The notes beneath the pieces are model-generated. The model saw nothing but the letters and a program-made list of their open reading frames with translations. It made no database searches and was not told the DNA's origin. Below, in pieces: positions 17,281-25,413 of a stretch of 46,544 bases of DNA; the first letter of the stretch is position 1; every line of letters starts with the position of its first letter. Location of the stretch: contig CAMWSS010000019.1 of NCBI GenBank assembly GCA_947177035.1, positions 1 to 46,544 of the forward strand. Direction: 5' to 3'. The DNA comes from an uncultured Porphyromonadaceae bacterium. Its GTDB lineage: Bacteria > Bacteroidota > Bacteroidia > Bacteroidales > Muribaculaceae. Both the position numbers and the translations under genes were made by a program.

Positions 17281-18123
17281 ATGAAAGTTATTCGCATTGC
17301 AGATGAATTCCGCCGTTGGTGCGCCGACGGGCGGAACGACGGAAAGAGCCTCGGATTCGTGCCCACGATGGGTGCGCTCCATGCCGGCCACATGAGCCTG
17401 GTGAAGGCCGCGCGCGACGCCAACGATCTGGTGGCGGTCAGCGTGTTTGTCAACCCCACACAGTTCAATAACCCCGAGGACCTGCGCACATATCCGCGCA
17501 CCGAAGAGGCCGATCTGGCGCTGCTTGAGGCTGCCGGAGTCGATGCGGCGTTCGTGCCGTCGGTCGACCAGATGTATCCCGAACCCGACACCCGCGTGTT
17601 CGATCTCGGTCCGGTGGCCGAAGTCATGGAAGGCAAGATGCGTCCGGGCCATTTCAACGGAGTGGCTCAGGTGGTGAGCCGGCTTTTCCGCATGGCCATG
17701 CCCACTCGCGCATATTTCGGCGAGAAAGATTTCCAGCAGATTGCTGTGATTCGCCGCATGGTCGAGCTTGAAGGCTTCAGCCTCGAGATCGTTCCGGTGC
17801 CGATAAAGCGTGAGGACGACGGCCTGGCTATGAGCAGCCGCAACGTGCGTCTCACTCCGGCCATGCGTGCCGCCGCGCCCGCCATCCACCGCGTGCTTTC
17901 TCAAGCTGTTGACTATGCCCGCAGCCACACTCCGGCCGAAACCACCGCCATGGTAGAGCGCGAGATCAATGCCGTCGAAGGGCTTGAGACCGAATACTTC
18001 CAGATTGTCGACGGCAACACCTGTCTTCCCATCGCCGACTGGGCTGAAAGTTCCGCCCCTGTAGGCTGTGTCACAGTATATGCCGGCGACGTGCGCCTGA
18101 TTGACAACATCAAATTTATCTGA
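17281..18123 (+). CDS. panC: Pantoate--beta-alanine ligase
   Basis: ATP-dependent joining of pantoate and beta-alanine to give pantothenate. A 280-residue cytoplasmic enzyme with [14 protein letters not shown] near residues 24-37 (HIGH-type nucleotide motif), [13 protein letters not shown], the central GEKDFQQ, and [10 protein letters not shown] near 181 as the KMSKS-like motif. The start agrees with the -7 box at 17251. panD follows after 2 bases, so both steps that use and make beta-alanine are co-transcribed; panB and panE are not in the window. Confidence 0.97.
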   Translation: MKVIRIADEFRRWCADGRNDGKSLGFVPTMGALHAGHMSLVKAARDANDLVAVSVFVNPTQFNNPEDLRTYPRTEEADLALLEAAGVDAAFVPSVDQMYPEPDTRVFDLGPVAEVMEGKMRPGHFNGVAQVVSRLFRMAMPTRAYFGEKDFQQIAVIRRMVELEGFSLEIVPVPIKREDDGLAMSSRNVRLTPAMRAAAPAIHRVLSQAVDYARSHTPAETTAMVEREINAVEGLETEYFQIVDGNTCLPIADWAESSAPVGCVTVYAGDVRLIDNIKFI

Positions 18124-18125
18124 AA

Positions 18126-18482
18126 ATGCTGATTCAAGTCCTCAAATCAAAAATCCACCGCGTGACGGTCACCGAGGCCAACCTCGACTATATCGGCAGC
18201 ATAACCATCGACAGCGACCTGATGGAAGCCGCAGGCATCATCGCCGGCGAGCGCGTTTTTATTGTCGACAACAATAATGGCGAGCGTTTCGACACCTATG
18301 CCATTCCCGGACCCGCCGGCAGCGGGGTCATCTGCCTCAACGGCGCTGCCGCCCGCAAGGTCCACCGTGGTGACGTGGTCATAATCATGGCCTATGCCAT
18401 GGTCACTCCCGAAGAGGGTGCCGCCATGACACCGAAACTCGTCTTCCCCGACACTTCAACCAACCGTCTGCCTGGCCTGTAA
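18126..18482 (+). CDS. panD: Aspartate 1-decarboxylase (pyruvoyl-dependent)
   Basis: Makes beta-alanine from L-aspartate. The 118-residue proenzyme is expected to self-cleave between Gly24 and Ser25 in YIGSIT, turning Ser25 into the pyruvoyl group. Other conserved parts are [16 protein letters not shown] at the start, the [10 protein letters not shown] segment and [20 protein letters not shown]. It lies 2 bases after panC and ends before a strong terminator. Confidence 0.97.
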   Translation: MLIQVLKSKIHRVTVTEANLDYIGSITIDSDLMEAAGIIAGERVFIVDNNNGERFDTYAIPGPAGSGVICLNGAAARKVHRGDVVIIMAYAMVTPEEGAAMTPKLVFPDTSTNRLPGL

Positions 18483-18504
18483 GCCACGGACAATAAAAAA
18501 AATC

Positions 18505-18554
18505 CTGCGGGATCCGCCCGGACTTGTTCCGGAGGGATCCCGCAGTTTTGTTTT
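18505..18554 (+). terminator. Intrinsic terminator after panCD
   Basis: Outer stem of 11 bp (18505-18515 with 18535-18545, CTGCGGGATCC) plus an inner CCGGA/TCCGG stem, followed by TTTTGTTTT at 18546-18554. It separates panCD from the convergent buk gene. Confidence 0.9.
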
Positions 18555-18585
18555 CGTTATATACGCGTCTGATCAGGATTTCTGC

Positions 18586-19674
18586 TCAGCGATTCTGTCT
18601 GGCGATGGCCGCCGGATCATATGTCATCGCCTTTACGCTGCCGGTCAGATATCGGTAGGCGTTGTCGGCCAGAGATCCAAGCTCGTCTTCGCCGGCTCTC
18701 ACTTCCACCGGAGCGATCCAGTCCACCCATCCGCGGATGGTGTTGACGCAGTAGTCATTGTGGGCTATGCCGCCTGTCAGGATAATCGCGTCGGTCTTGC
18801 CGCGCAGAGCCACCGCCCGGGCGCCCACCTCGCGGGCCACGCTGTAGAGCATCGCGTCCAGCACCCTCTTGTAGGGCTGCTCGCCGCGCTCGGCGCGTGC
18901 GGCCACGTCGGCCACGTCGGTGGTTCCGAGCCATGCGGCCAGGCCACCGCGGCCATTGAGCATCTTTTTGACTTCGCGGCGCGAATAGTCGCCGCTGAAA
19001 CAGAGTTCGACCAGCTGGTCAGAGGGCAGGGTGCCTGCACGTTCCGGGCTGAAAGGACCGTCGCCAGCCAGGGCATTGTTAACGTCGATAACCTTGCCGT
19101 GGCAGTGTGCGCCCACCGAGATGCCGCCTCCCAGATGCACGATTATCAGATTCAGGTCCTCATATCGGCGGCCTGTCGACTCGGCATAGCGGCGTGACAC
19201 CGCCTTGCTGTTGAGCGCGTGGAAAATGCTGATGTGAGGCAACTCGGGCAGTCCGGTGATACGCGCTTCGGGCATCAGTTCGTCCACCACTTCCGGGTCG
19301 GCTATCATTGCCGGACATCCGCAGTTGGCTGCGAGCTCCTCGGCCATCAGTCCGCCAAGATTGCAGGCATGTTCCATCCGCGAATTGATAAGATCGTTGC
19401 GCACGGCCTCGTTGACCAGATACACTCCGCCCGGAGTGGGCTGCAACAGCCCTCCGCGGGCCACCACGGCATCAAATTCAGGATCGATGCCTGCTTTGGC
19501 GATGGCGTCATACATGGCGCGCATTCTGTATTCAAACTGGTCGCTGATATGGGCGAATGCTGAAATCTCGTCAGCTGGATGGCTGATGGTGTGTTTCCAC
19601 AGCAATGTTTCTCCGTCGGTATATAGAGCCAGCTTCGTTGAAGTGGAGCCGGGGTTAATGACAAAAATTCGCAT
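18586..19674 (-). CDS. buk: Butyrate kinase
   Basis: Converts acyl phosphate and ADP to a short-chain acid and ATP. The 362 residues fit the butyrate-kinase branch of the acetokinase family, which is shorter than acetate kinase (about 400). Family features: FVINPGSTSTKLALY at the N-terminus, VARGGLLQPTPGG, FHALNSKAVSRRYA, VHLGGGISVGAH near residue 180, and ILTGGIAHND near 300. It follows the phosphotransferase gene by 30 bases. In Bacteroidales the pair may act on branched acyl groups such as isobutyryl as well as butyryl; which one applies here is open. Confidence 0.94.
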   Translation of the reverse strand: MRIFVINPGSTSTKLALYTDGETLLWKHTISHPADEISAFAHISDQFEYRMRAMYDAIAKAGIDPEFDAVVARGGLLQPTPGGVYLVNEAVRNDLINSRMEHACNLGGLMAEELAANCGCPAMIADPEVVDELMPEARITGLPELPHISIFHALNSKAVSRRYAESTGRRYEDLNLIIVHLGGGISVGAHCHGKVIDVNNALAGDGPFSPERAGTLPSDQLVELCFSGDYSRREVKKMLNGRGGLAAWLGTTDVADVAARAERGEQPYKRVLDAMLYSVAREVGARAVALRGKTDAIILTGGIAHNDYCVNTIRGWVDWIAPVEVRAGEDELGSLADNAYRYLTGSVKAMTYDPAAIARQNR

Positions 19675-19704
19675 AAATTTTATGTGAAAAACAGATGTTT
19701 TGTG

Positions 19705-20604
19705 TTATAGATTAAGGCATGCCAGAGCGAGGCTCAGGAATTTCGACTCGGCGGAGTCGGCGCGCGAGGGCACCACCACCGGTGCGGTCGTGCCGCCGAT
19801 CATCGCCGCCATTTTGGCGCCGCCAAACAGCGACAGTGTCTTGTAGAACGTGTTGGCAGCTTCCAGATTCGGGAAGATCAGCACATCGGCCTTGCCGCAC
19901 ACCGGCGAATTTATTCCCTTGATGGCGCCGCTGTGGGGATCGCAGGCGGTCTTGACGTCCATCGGGCCACCCATGACCACATCGGCACCGAAGGCTCCCG
20001 CCTTGGCTTCGTCGATCATGGTCACATAGTCCAGCGTGTGGGGGAATTTCTGGTTCACCTTTTCGGTGAAGTGGATCAGGGCCACGTGTGGCGAGGCGAC
20101 GCCCAGACGCCGACACACTTCGATGTCATAGCTTGCCATGGCGCGCAACTGTTCCAGATTCGGCCGCGGAATCACGGCCGCATCGCTGAACACCAGCAAT
20201 TTTGAATAAGCCGGGGCGTCGGCCAGGGTTATGTGGGTGAGCACTCCTCCGGCAACGAGCAGTCCGTGCTCTTTGTTGAGCACTGCGCGCAGCAGGTTGT
20301 CGGTGTTGATGTCTCCTTTCATCAACACGTCGGCTTCTCCGTTGCGCACGAGAGCCACGGCACGCGCGGCGGCCGAGTCGGCGTCGGCGCATTCCTCCAC
20401 TCTGAGTCTTTCGCCCGCAGTGAGCGCCTGAGGCAGCGGATTACCTTTGGTTACAACTATGAACTGCACTTTTGATCGTGACAGAGCAGTGAGCATGCAC
20501 TCCACTGTCGGCTCGTCATCCGGGCAGACAACCACTACTCTGCACGCTCTCTCGAGTGCGCAGAATCGTGACATCAGATCTTTAAAATCAGTTATGGGTT
20601 CCAT
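19705..20604 (-). CDS. ptb: Phosphate butyryltransferase
   Basis: Exchanges CoA for phosphate on butyryl- or branched acyl-CoA, feeding the kinase downstream. A 299-residue member of the PTA/PTB family with LMKGDINTDNLLRAVLN near residues 94-110, the GGVLTHITLADAP segment, FTEKVNQKFPHTLDY, and a C-terminal GADVVMGGPMDVKTA followed by GGTTAPVVVPSRADS, all typical of the butyryl subgroup. It is first in the two-gene operon. No butyryl-CoA-forming enzymes occur in the window. Confidence 0.94.
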   Translation of the reverse strand: MEPITDFKDLMSRFCALERACRVVVVCPDDEPTVECMLTALSRSKVQFIVVTKGNPLPQALTAGERLRVEECADADSAAARAVALVRNGEADVLMKGDINTDNLLRAVLNKEHGLLVAGGVLTHITLADAPAYSKLLVFSDAAVIPRPNLEQLRAMASYDIEVCRRLGVASPHVALIHFTEKVNQKFPHTLDYVTMIDEAKAGAFGADVVMGGPMDVKTACDPHSGAIKGINSPVCGKADVLIFPNLEAANTFYKTLSLFGGAKMAAMIGGTTAPVVVPSRADSAESKFLSLALACLNL

Positions 20605-20626
20605 TCTTAGTTAACTTAGGTTGCTG

Positions 20627-20634
20627 CAAATATC
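20627..20634 (-). promoter_or_regulatory. Possible -7 box for ptb-buk
   Basis: Minus strand GATATTTG, seven of eight to TAnnTTTG, with a predicted transcript start near 20621 and a leader of about 17 bases. No convincing -33 TTTG was found. Confidence 0.3.
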
Positions 20635-20704
20635 CGATTTTTTTGGCAGAATTCCTATATCTGGGGGTTAAAAAATGCACACTTATGCCTGTTTTGTGTA
20701 ATTT

Positions 20705-20736
20705 TTTGGTTTTTTCGGCGAGTTTTACTAATTTTG
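20705..20736 (+). promoter_or_regulatory. Promoter of the cupin-miaA operon
   Basis: TTTG at 20705-20708, a 20-base spacer and TAATTTTG at 20729-20736, an exact TAnnTTTG match. The transcript would start near 20741, about 40 bases ahead of the ATG at 20783. Confidence 0.75.
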
Positions 20737-20782
20737 AAACGCAAAGTCTTTACATTTTCAAACGAAAAATTTCTATATAGAT

Positions 20783-21211
20783 ATGGTGACAAAAATAGAA
20801 GGAGAGATTTTCAACGATCATCGCGGCCGCATTGCCTCGCTCAATGACTGGCATCTTGACGGCGTGAGGCGCACGTATGCCATACATCATCCTGATGCGT
20901 CGGTGGTGCGCGGATGGCACGGGCATCAGGACGAACGCAAATGGTTCTGGTGTGTCAAAGGCTCGTTCACTCTCGCTTTTGTGGAGATTGACGACTGGCA
21001 CGATCCTTCGCCCGACCTCACTCCCGAGATCTTTCATGTGTCGGAACATAAAAGTGAGATCGTGTGCGTCCCCAAAGGCTATGCCAACTGCATCAAGGCC
21101 GGAGAGCCTGGTTCCATTCTCATGGTGTTCAGCGACAAAATTCTGGAAGACGCGCTTCTCGACAGCTGGCGATGGCCGGCTGGAAAGTGGCTTGACATGA
21201 CGCAGATGTGA
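20783..21211 (+). CDS. RmlC/WxcM-like cupin, putative sugar-nucleotide isomerase
   Basis: A 142-residue single-domain cupin. It begins with IEGEIFNDHRGRIASLNDWHLDGVRRTYAIHH in the style of RmlC-type epimerases and dTDP-4-keto-6-deoxyhexose 3,4-ketoisomerases; WHGHQDERKWFWCVKGSFTLAF carries the cupin histidines and the strand after them, and VCVPKGYANCIKAGEPGSILMVFSD gives the second cupin motif. The specific sugar cannot be predicted, and no other nucleotide-sugar gene is nearby. The last base pairs overlap the miaA start (ATGA), so the two are translationally coupled. Confidence 0.8.
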   Translation: MVTKIEGEIFNDHRGRIASLNDWHLDGVRRTYAIHHPDASVVRGWHGHQDERKWFWCVKGSFTLAFVEIDDWHDPSPDLTPEIFHVSEHKSEIVCVPKGYANCIKAGEPGSILMVFSDKILEDALLDSWRWPAGKWLDMTQM

Positions 21212-22125
21212 GCGCGTTCACTCTGATCGTTGTCGCCGGCGCCACAGCCTCAGGCAAGACCGCCGCTGCAATCGACCTGGCCGGAAGGCTCGGATGCGAA
21301 ATAATTTCGGCCGATTCGCGCCAGATCTATCGCGACATACCCATAACCACCGCACAGCCCACGGCGGCCGAACTGGCCGCCGTGACCCATCACTTTGTCG
21401 GCATCCTGCCGCTCGATGCTTACTACAGCGCCTCGCAATATGAAGCCGACGTGCTGTCGCTGATCGGGCGCATGAAGGACGCCGGACAGACGTGTGCCGT
21501 CATGGCCGGCGGATCGATGATGTATATCGACGCGGTGGTGCGTGGCCTCGACGACCTGCCGTCGATCTCCGACGACGTGCGTGCCGAAGTGTTGCGGCTT
21601 TATGAAACCCGCGGGCTGGACCATATCCGTGCGGAGCTTGCGCGGCTCGATCCCGAATATCTTGCACAAGCCGATCCGATGAATCACCGCCGGCTCATCC
21701 ATGCTCTCGAGATCATCATCCAGTCGGGACGCAAGTTCTCCAGTCTGCGCACGGGGGCTGTCAGGCAGCGCCCGTTCTCGGTCGTGAAACTCGCCATCGA
21801 CATGCCGCGCGACCAGCTCTTCTCGCGCATCAACCGCAGGGTCGAATCCATGATCGACGCCGGCATGGAGCGAGAGGCCAGGGCCGTCAGCCACCTGCGT
21901 CATCTCAATTCGCTCAACACCGTGGGCTTCAAGGAGATGTTTGCTGCCATTGACGGGCAGATGACCATCCCCGAAGCCATTGCGCGCATACAGAAAAACA
22001 CCCGTGTCTATGCAAAAAAACAGTTGACATGGCTCCGGCGTGACCCCGGGGTGACATGGCTTCCGGAGGCGACATTTTCAGCTGACGCCGCCACGATTCT
22101 GCAGGAGCGGTTGCCGTCGCTCTGA
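21208..22125 (+). CDS. miaA: tRNA dimethylallyltransferase
   Basis: Adds a dimethylallyl group to A37 of tRNAs that read UNN codons. A 305-residue enzyme of usual length. The P-loop GATASGKT is at residues 11-18; the substrate motif SADSRQIYRDIPITTAQPT follows at about 35-53; GGSMMYIDAVVRGL is at about 100-113; NHRRLIHALEI and RKFSSLRTG lie in the middle, and KNTRVYAKKQLTWLRRD near the C-terminus is the tRNA-binding signature. The start overlaps the cupin stop by 4 bases. Confidence 0.97.
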   Translation: MSAFTLIVVAGATASGKTAAAIDLAGRLGCEIISADSRQIYRDIPITTAQPTAAELAAVTHHFVGILPLDAYYSASQYEADVLSLIGRMKDAGQTCAVMAGGSMMYIDAVVRGLDDLPSISDDVRAEVLRLYETRGLDHIRAELARLDPEYLAQADPMNHRRLIHALEIIIQSGRKFSSLRTGAVRQRPFSVVKLAIDMPRDQLFSRINRRVESMIDAGMEREARAVSHLRHLNSLNTVGFKEMFAAIDGQMTIPEAIARIQKNTRVYAKKQLTWLRRDPGVTWLPEATFSADAATILQERLPSL

Positions 22126-22126
22126 A

Positions 22127-22153
22127 CATTTTTTTCAGGCCATGAAAAAAATG
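22127..22153. repeat. Perfect A/T-rich inverted repeat after miaA
   Basis: Arms CATTTTTTTCA (22127-22137) and TGAAAAAAATG (22143-22153) are exact reverse complements around the 5-base loop ggcca. There is no GC clamp and no T-run after the second arm on either strand, so it is not a classical terminator. Confidence 0.7.
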
Positions 22154-22173
22154 AGAAAAAACGCATGTAAAAA

Positions 22174-22205
22174 TTTGTGAAAACAATGTAAATACATTAT
22201 CTTTG
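22174..22205 (+). promoter_or_regulatory. Promoter of the 22322 secreted-protein operon
   Basis: TTTG at 22174-22177, a 20-base spacer and TATCTTTG at 22198-22205. The expected start near 22211 leaves an untranslated leader of about 110 bases, the longest of the promoters in this window. Confidence 0.85.
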
Positions 22206-22321
22206 CTGCCGACAATTCCTGCCTGGCGATGGCGTCGGTCGATGTCGTTTCTTGACCGGATGCGTCTGAGAGAGTGTAATGCCCTTAAACCTAATCAATT
22301 ATCAACTTAACATTCACTATT

Positions 22322-25300
22322 ATGAAAAAAAGTATTCTGTCTTTTATGGTGCTTGCTGCATCTTTGACAGGCGCTTTTGCCGCTCCGGCTCCTGCTGCTC
22401 CTGCAATTAATCAGGATGAGGCCATCAGCCGGCTTGAAGCGTACATGAAAGCCTCGCCTTTCGGACATGAGGCTATTGCTAAGGGAATTAACGACATTGT
22501 CGCCGCCAGTGCTGGTAGCGAATCAAATGTCAGCGCTATCTATTCCTCCGCTCTTGACGATGCGATGGAGGAATTGGGTGAAGACCTTTATCGTGTGCGA
22601 GTAACTCTGGCCAACGTCGGCGCCAACAAAGGCAACGACGGCGCTCCGAAACTGCTGGCCGTTGACGTGGACCATTCCTCGCTGTCAAACGTCATGACTT
22701 CATTCACCACGACCGAAGCAGTGAACAACGCTTCGATCTGGCGTTTTAATCTCAACTCCGACGGACTGTACACTCTCGCAAGCAATGTCGGCCAGTATCT
22801 CGGCCACCGGAATCCGGATCAACCCGAACTCGGCGACGTGACTGAAATCATCGCCAACCCTTCGATGCTCTATTGCTACAAATTTGTCATTTCATACGAC
22901 AGAGAAAAATCGGCATTCACCTTTGTCTGCAACGACGAATACCTCACAATGGATGCCGACGGCAAACTCGTGTTCACCGAAACCGCGTCCGATTACTCTT
23001 TCTGGACCATGGCCCGTGCATACGACAAGAGCATGGATCTTCCGAAATTTTCGACCGACGAGAACCCCGTATATTACCTTCTGTCAAACAGCAGCGCCGG
23101 ATTCCTCACGCTCAGAAGCGGATCAACGCGCATGACCTGTACCAAAGGACGTGACGAGTACTCATACTGGTATTTTGTTGATGGAGGCGAAAATAAAGGC
23201 ACATTCATTCTGAAAAACAAAAAAGACAACCTTGTGGCGGTCGGCAACACTGCCAACGGATTCATGGATCTGACCGAAAGCACCACTCCGCTGACGTTCC
23301 TCTTTTTTATGCTGCCCGACAACGAGAGCCGCGGATGGAGCATGACCTTCCGTCATCACAATCTGACGAGCTTTAACTACAACAACCAGATGACTGTCGG
23401 ATTTTTCAGCCGTGACAATATGATCCGAGGCGCCAGCCCGTACTATAATATGGACAACATCGACATTTTCAGCTGGACTTTTGTCGATGCAAGCGGAGCC
23501 GAAGAAGAAGCTTTTGTGGAAGCTAAGGCCGAAGTGATCAAAATGCTGTCGGACTATAAGGGCTACAGCCCATGGTGCACACAATTCCTTGAAAATGCCA
23601 TCATTCAGGTCAGCAACATTGAAATCGAAAACTATGCCACGATCGAAGAGGCCACGGCCGCTGTCAAACAACTCGGCTCTGACATGGTTAAGGAATTCTA
23701 TAGCCGGATAAACGTCGAGGCCCGCGGAGCGAACGTGAAAATCTACAACATCCGCCGTAGCCAGCATGCCGATGCCCAGAATCTCGGATGGTATCTCACC
23801 GCAGTGGAAAAAGACGGAGCCACAACGCTCAACACTGTCGTTTCGCCCGAATACAACGATGGCTTCTGGTCATTTGAACCCAACGAAAGCAACACATATT
23901 CATTCCGTATACGCAACCAGAAAGGAGTCTATCTCCGCAACGTATCCTCCGGTCAGACCGTGACCACCACAACCGATGTTTCCGAAGCCGGTAACTTCTG
24001 GCTGTATCCCTATGAAAACTACATCCGCATTCTCAATGCCGACGGAAACACCGCGCTCAATGCCGACACATACGGCAACGATCTGGTCAGCTATTCATAT
24101 GGCGACGCCGGAAGCACATGGGCTTTTGAGAAAGTGGCAATCATAGACAAAGAGGTCGGAATGCCTGAAATTTCCGAAGGATCGGAACGCAAGCTCTACA
24201 TTATCCGCAGTGCCGCCAACCCTGACGATGTGCTGCTGTTTGACCGTCACACTCTCGGCGTTGTGCACGGAGTGGTATCGGCCGACGCATACTGTTACTT
24301 CACCAAGGCCAACGACGGCGGTGACGGTGTGCAGATCGTGAGCTACCGCTACGACACCCGCGTCTGCTTCCGCTCATCATACTTCTATTGCTTCAACACC
24401 GGATATGACACCGACCGTAACTTCAACCAATACATCGTGCCCAACGGCATTGAAGACAAACCTGGATTTGTGATCTCGCACACATATCCCATCGAAGGCA
24501 ACTCCTGCATCAGCCGACTGAGCTCTGACCCGAAATATCCTCAGCTGATCAGCCTCGGATCGGCCAACGACTGGGAATATACAAGCTGGACATTTGAATC
24601 AGTGGGTGAAGTGGACCATGAAGCCATATTTGACAACAACCGCAAAATTCTGGTTGCCGAAGTGGAATCATATATCAAGGCCATGCCTTTTGCCCGCACC
24701 ATGCTGGAAGACCTCCGCACCACTCTGGTCGAAGCCAAGATGACCGACTTCGGAACTGAAACCCCTGACGCTGTCTACAAACTGAAATCATTCTACTCGG
24801 ACGAGATTCTCAACGTGGAATGCGAGCTTGAAATGGAACCTGACGGTAAATGGATCAGCATTGCCAACGTGCGTCGCCGCGGCACTGCCGCCGACGGAGC
24901 CTATCTGGTGGCCGCCAACGGATATCTCAACACCGTCAACAAGCTTTCCGATGCCGCTGTATGGCAGCTTGAATATGTCAACAACGGACGCTACCGGCTG
25001 CATAACGCCAACGGACTCTATATGGGTGCGCTCTGCGAACGCGTGCCGGTCACCGAAAATAAAGACGAGGCCGGACTCTATACTCTCGACCTGCTCAACG
25101 GATACGTAAGCCTTGTTGACCGCTCCAATGCCACCGAACGCTCTCTCAATGTGAATCAGAGCAATGGCGACGCCTGCGTCTACTCCGCTGCCGACGAAGG
25201 TTCACGCTGGATTCTGGATCTGGCTGTTCCTACCGGACTGGATCAGATCGCTGCCGGAGGTGCCGGATATGAAGTCGAATACTATAATCTGACCGGTGCC

Positions 25301-25381
25301 AAGGTGTCGGCCGACAATCTCACTCCCGGTGTCTATGTGCGTGTCCGCGGCTCGGAAGCAGTGAAGGTCATAATCAGATAA
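22322..25381 (+). CDS. Large secreted repeat protein, beta-trefoil-like and helical modules
   Basis: A 1019-residue exported protein without a name I can give. Signal peptide to about residue 20 (LSFMVLAASLTGAFA). Short helical modules occur at about 31-63 (EAISRLEAYMKASPFGHEA), about 400-465 and about 775-810 (VAEVESYIKAMPFARTMLE); the first and last share the pattern E-x-Y-(M/I)-K-A-x-P-F. Between them are W/Y/G-rich beta segments that read like ricin-type trefoil lobes: IWRFNLNSDGLYTLASNVGQ, WLYPYENYIRILNADGNTAL and VWQLEYVNNGRYRLHNANG. The end YYNLTGAKVSADNLTPGVYV resembles a T9SS-type sorting tail. No catalytic motif is seen; carbohydrate binding is inference from the trefoil-like lobes and the glycosidases downstream. 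The next gene starts 32 bases later. Confidence 0.78.
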   Translation: MKKSILSFMVLAASLTGAFAAPAPAAPAINQDEAISRLEAYMKASPFGHEAIAKGINDIVAASAGSESNVSAIYSSALDDAMEELGEDLYRVRVTLANVGANKGNDGAPKLLAVDVDHSSLSNVMTSFTTTEAVNNASIWRFNLNSDGLYTLASNVGQYLGHRNPDQPELGDVTEIIANPSMLYCYKFVISYDREKSAFTFVCNDEYLTMDADGKLVFTETASDYSFWTMARAYDKSMDLPKFSTDENPVYYLLSNSSAGFLTLRSGSTRMTCTKGRDEYSYWYFVDGGENKGTFILKNKKDNLVAVGNTANGFMDLTESTTPLTFLFFMLPDNESRGWSMTFRHHNLTSFNYNNQMTVGFFSRDNMIRGASPYYNMDNIDIFSWTFVDASGAEEEAFVEAKAEVIKMLSDYKGYSPWCTQFLENAIIQVSNIEIENYATIEEATAAVKQLGSDMVKEFYSRINVEARGANVKIYNIRRSQHADAQNLGWYLTAVEKDGATTLNTVVSPEYNDGFWSFEPNESNTYSFRIRNQKGVYLRNVSSGQTVTTTTDVSEAGNFWLYPYENYIRILNADGNTALNADTYGNDLVSYSYGDAGSTWAFEKVAIIDKEVGMPEISEGSERKLYIIRSAANPDDVLLFDRHTLGVVHGVVSADAYCYFTKANDGGDGVQIVSYRYDTRVCFRSSYFYCFNTGYDTDRNFNQYIVPNGIEDKPGFVISHTYPIEGNSCISRLSSDPKYPQLISLGSANDWEYTSWTFESVGEVDHEAIFDNNRKILVAEVESYIKAMPFARTMLEDLRTTLVEAKMTDFGTETPDAVYKLKSFYSDEILNVECELEMEPDGKWISIANVRRRGTAADGAYLVAANGYLNTVNKLSDAAVWQLEYVNNGRYRLHNANGLYMGALCERVPVTENKDEAGLYTLDLLNGYVSLVDRSNATERSLNVNQSNGDACVYSAADEGSRWILDLAVPTGLDQIAAGGAGYEVEYYNLTGAKVSADNLTPGVYVRVRGSEAVKVIIR

Positions 25382-25413
25382 CTAAGGTCAAACAGGTAAA
25401 AAGCAATCAAAAA

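Noticed and set aside
22127-22153. Inverted repeat as a miaA terminator
   Set aside because: It has no GC clamp and no T-run after the second arm; kept as a repeat only.
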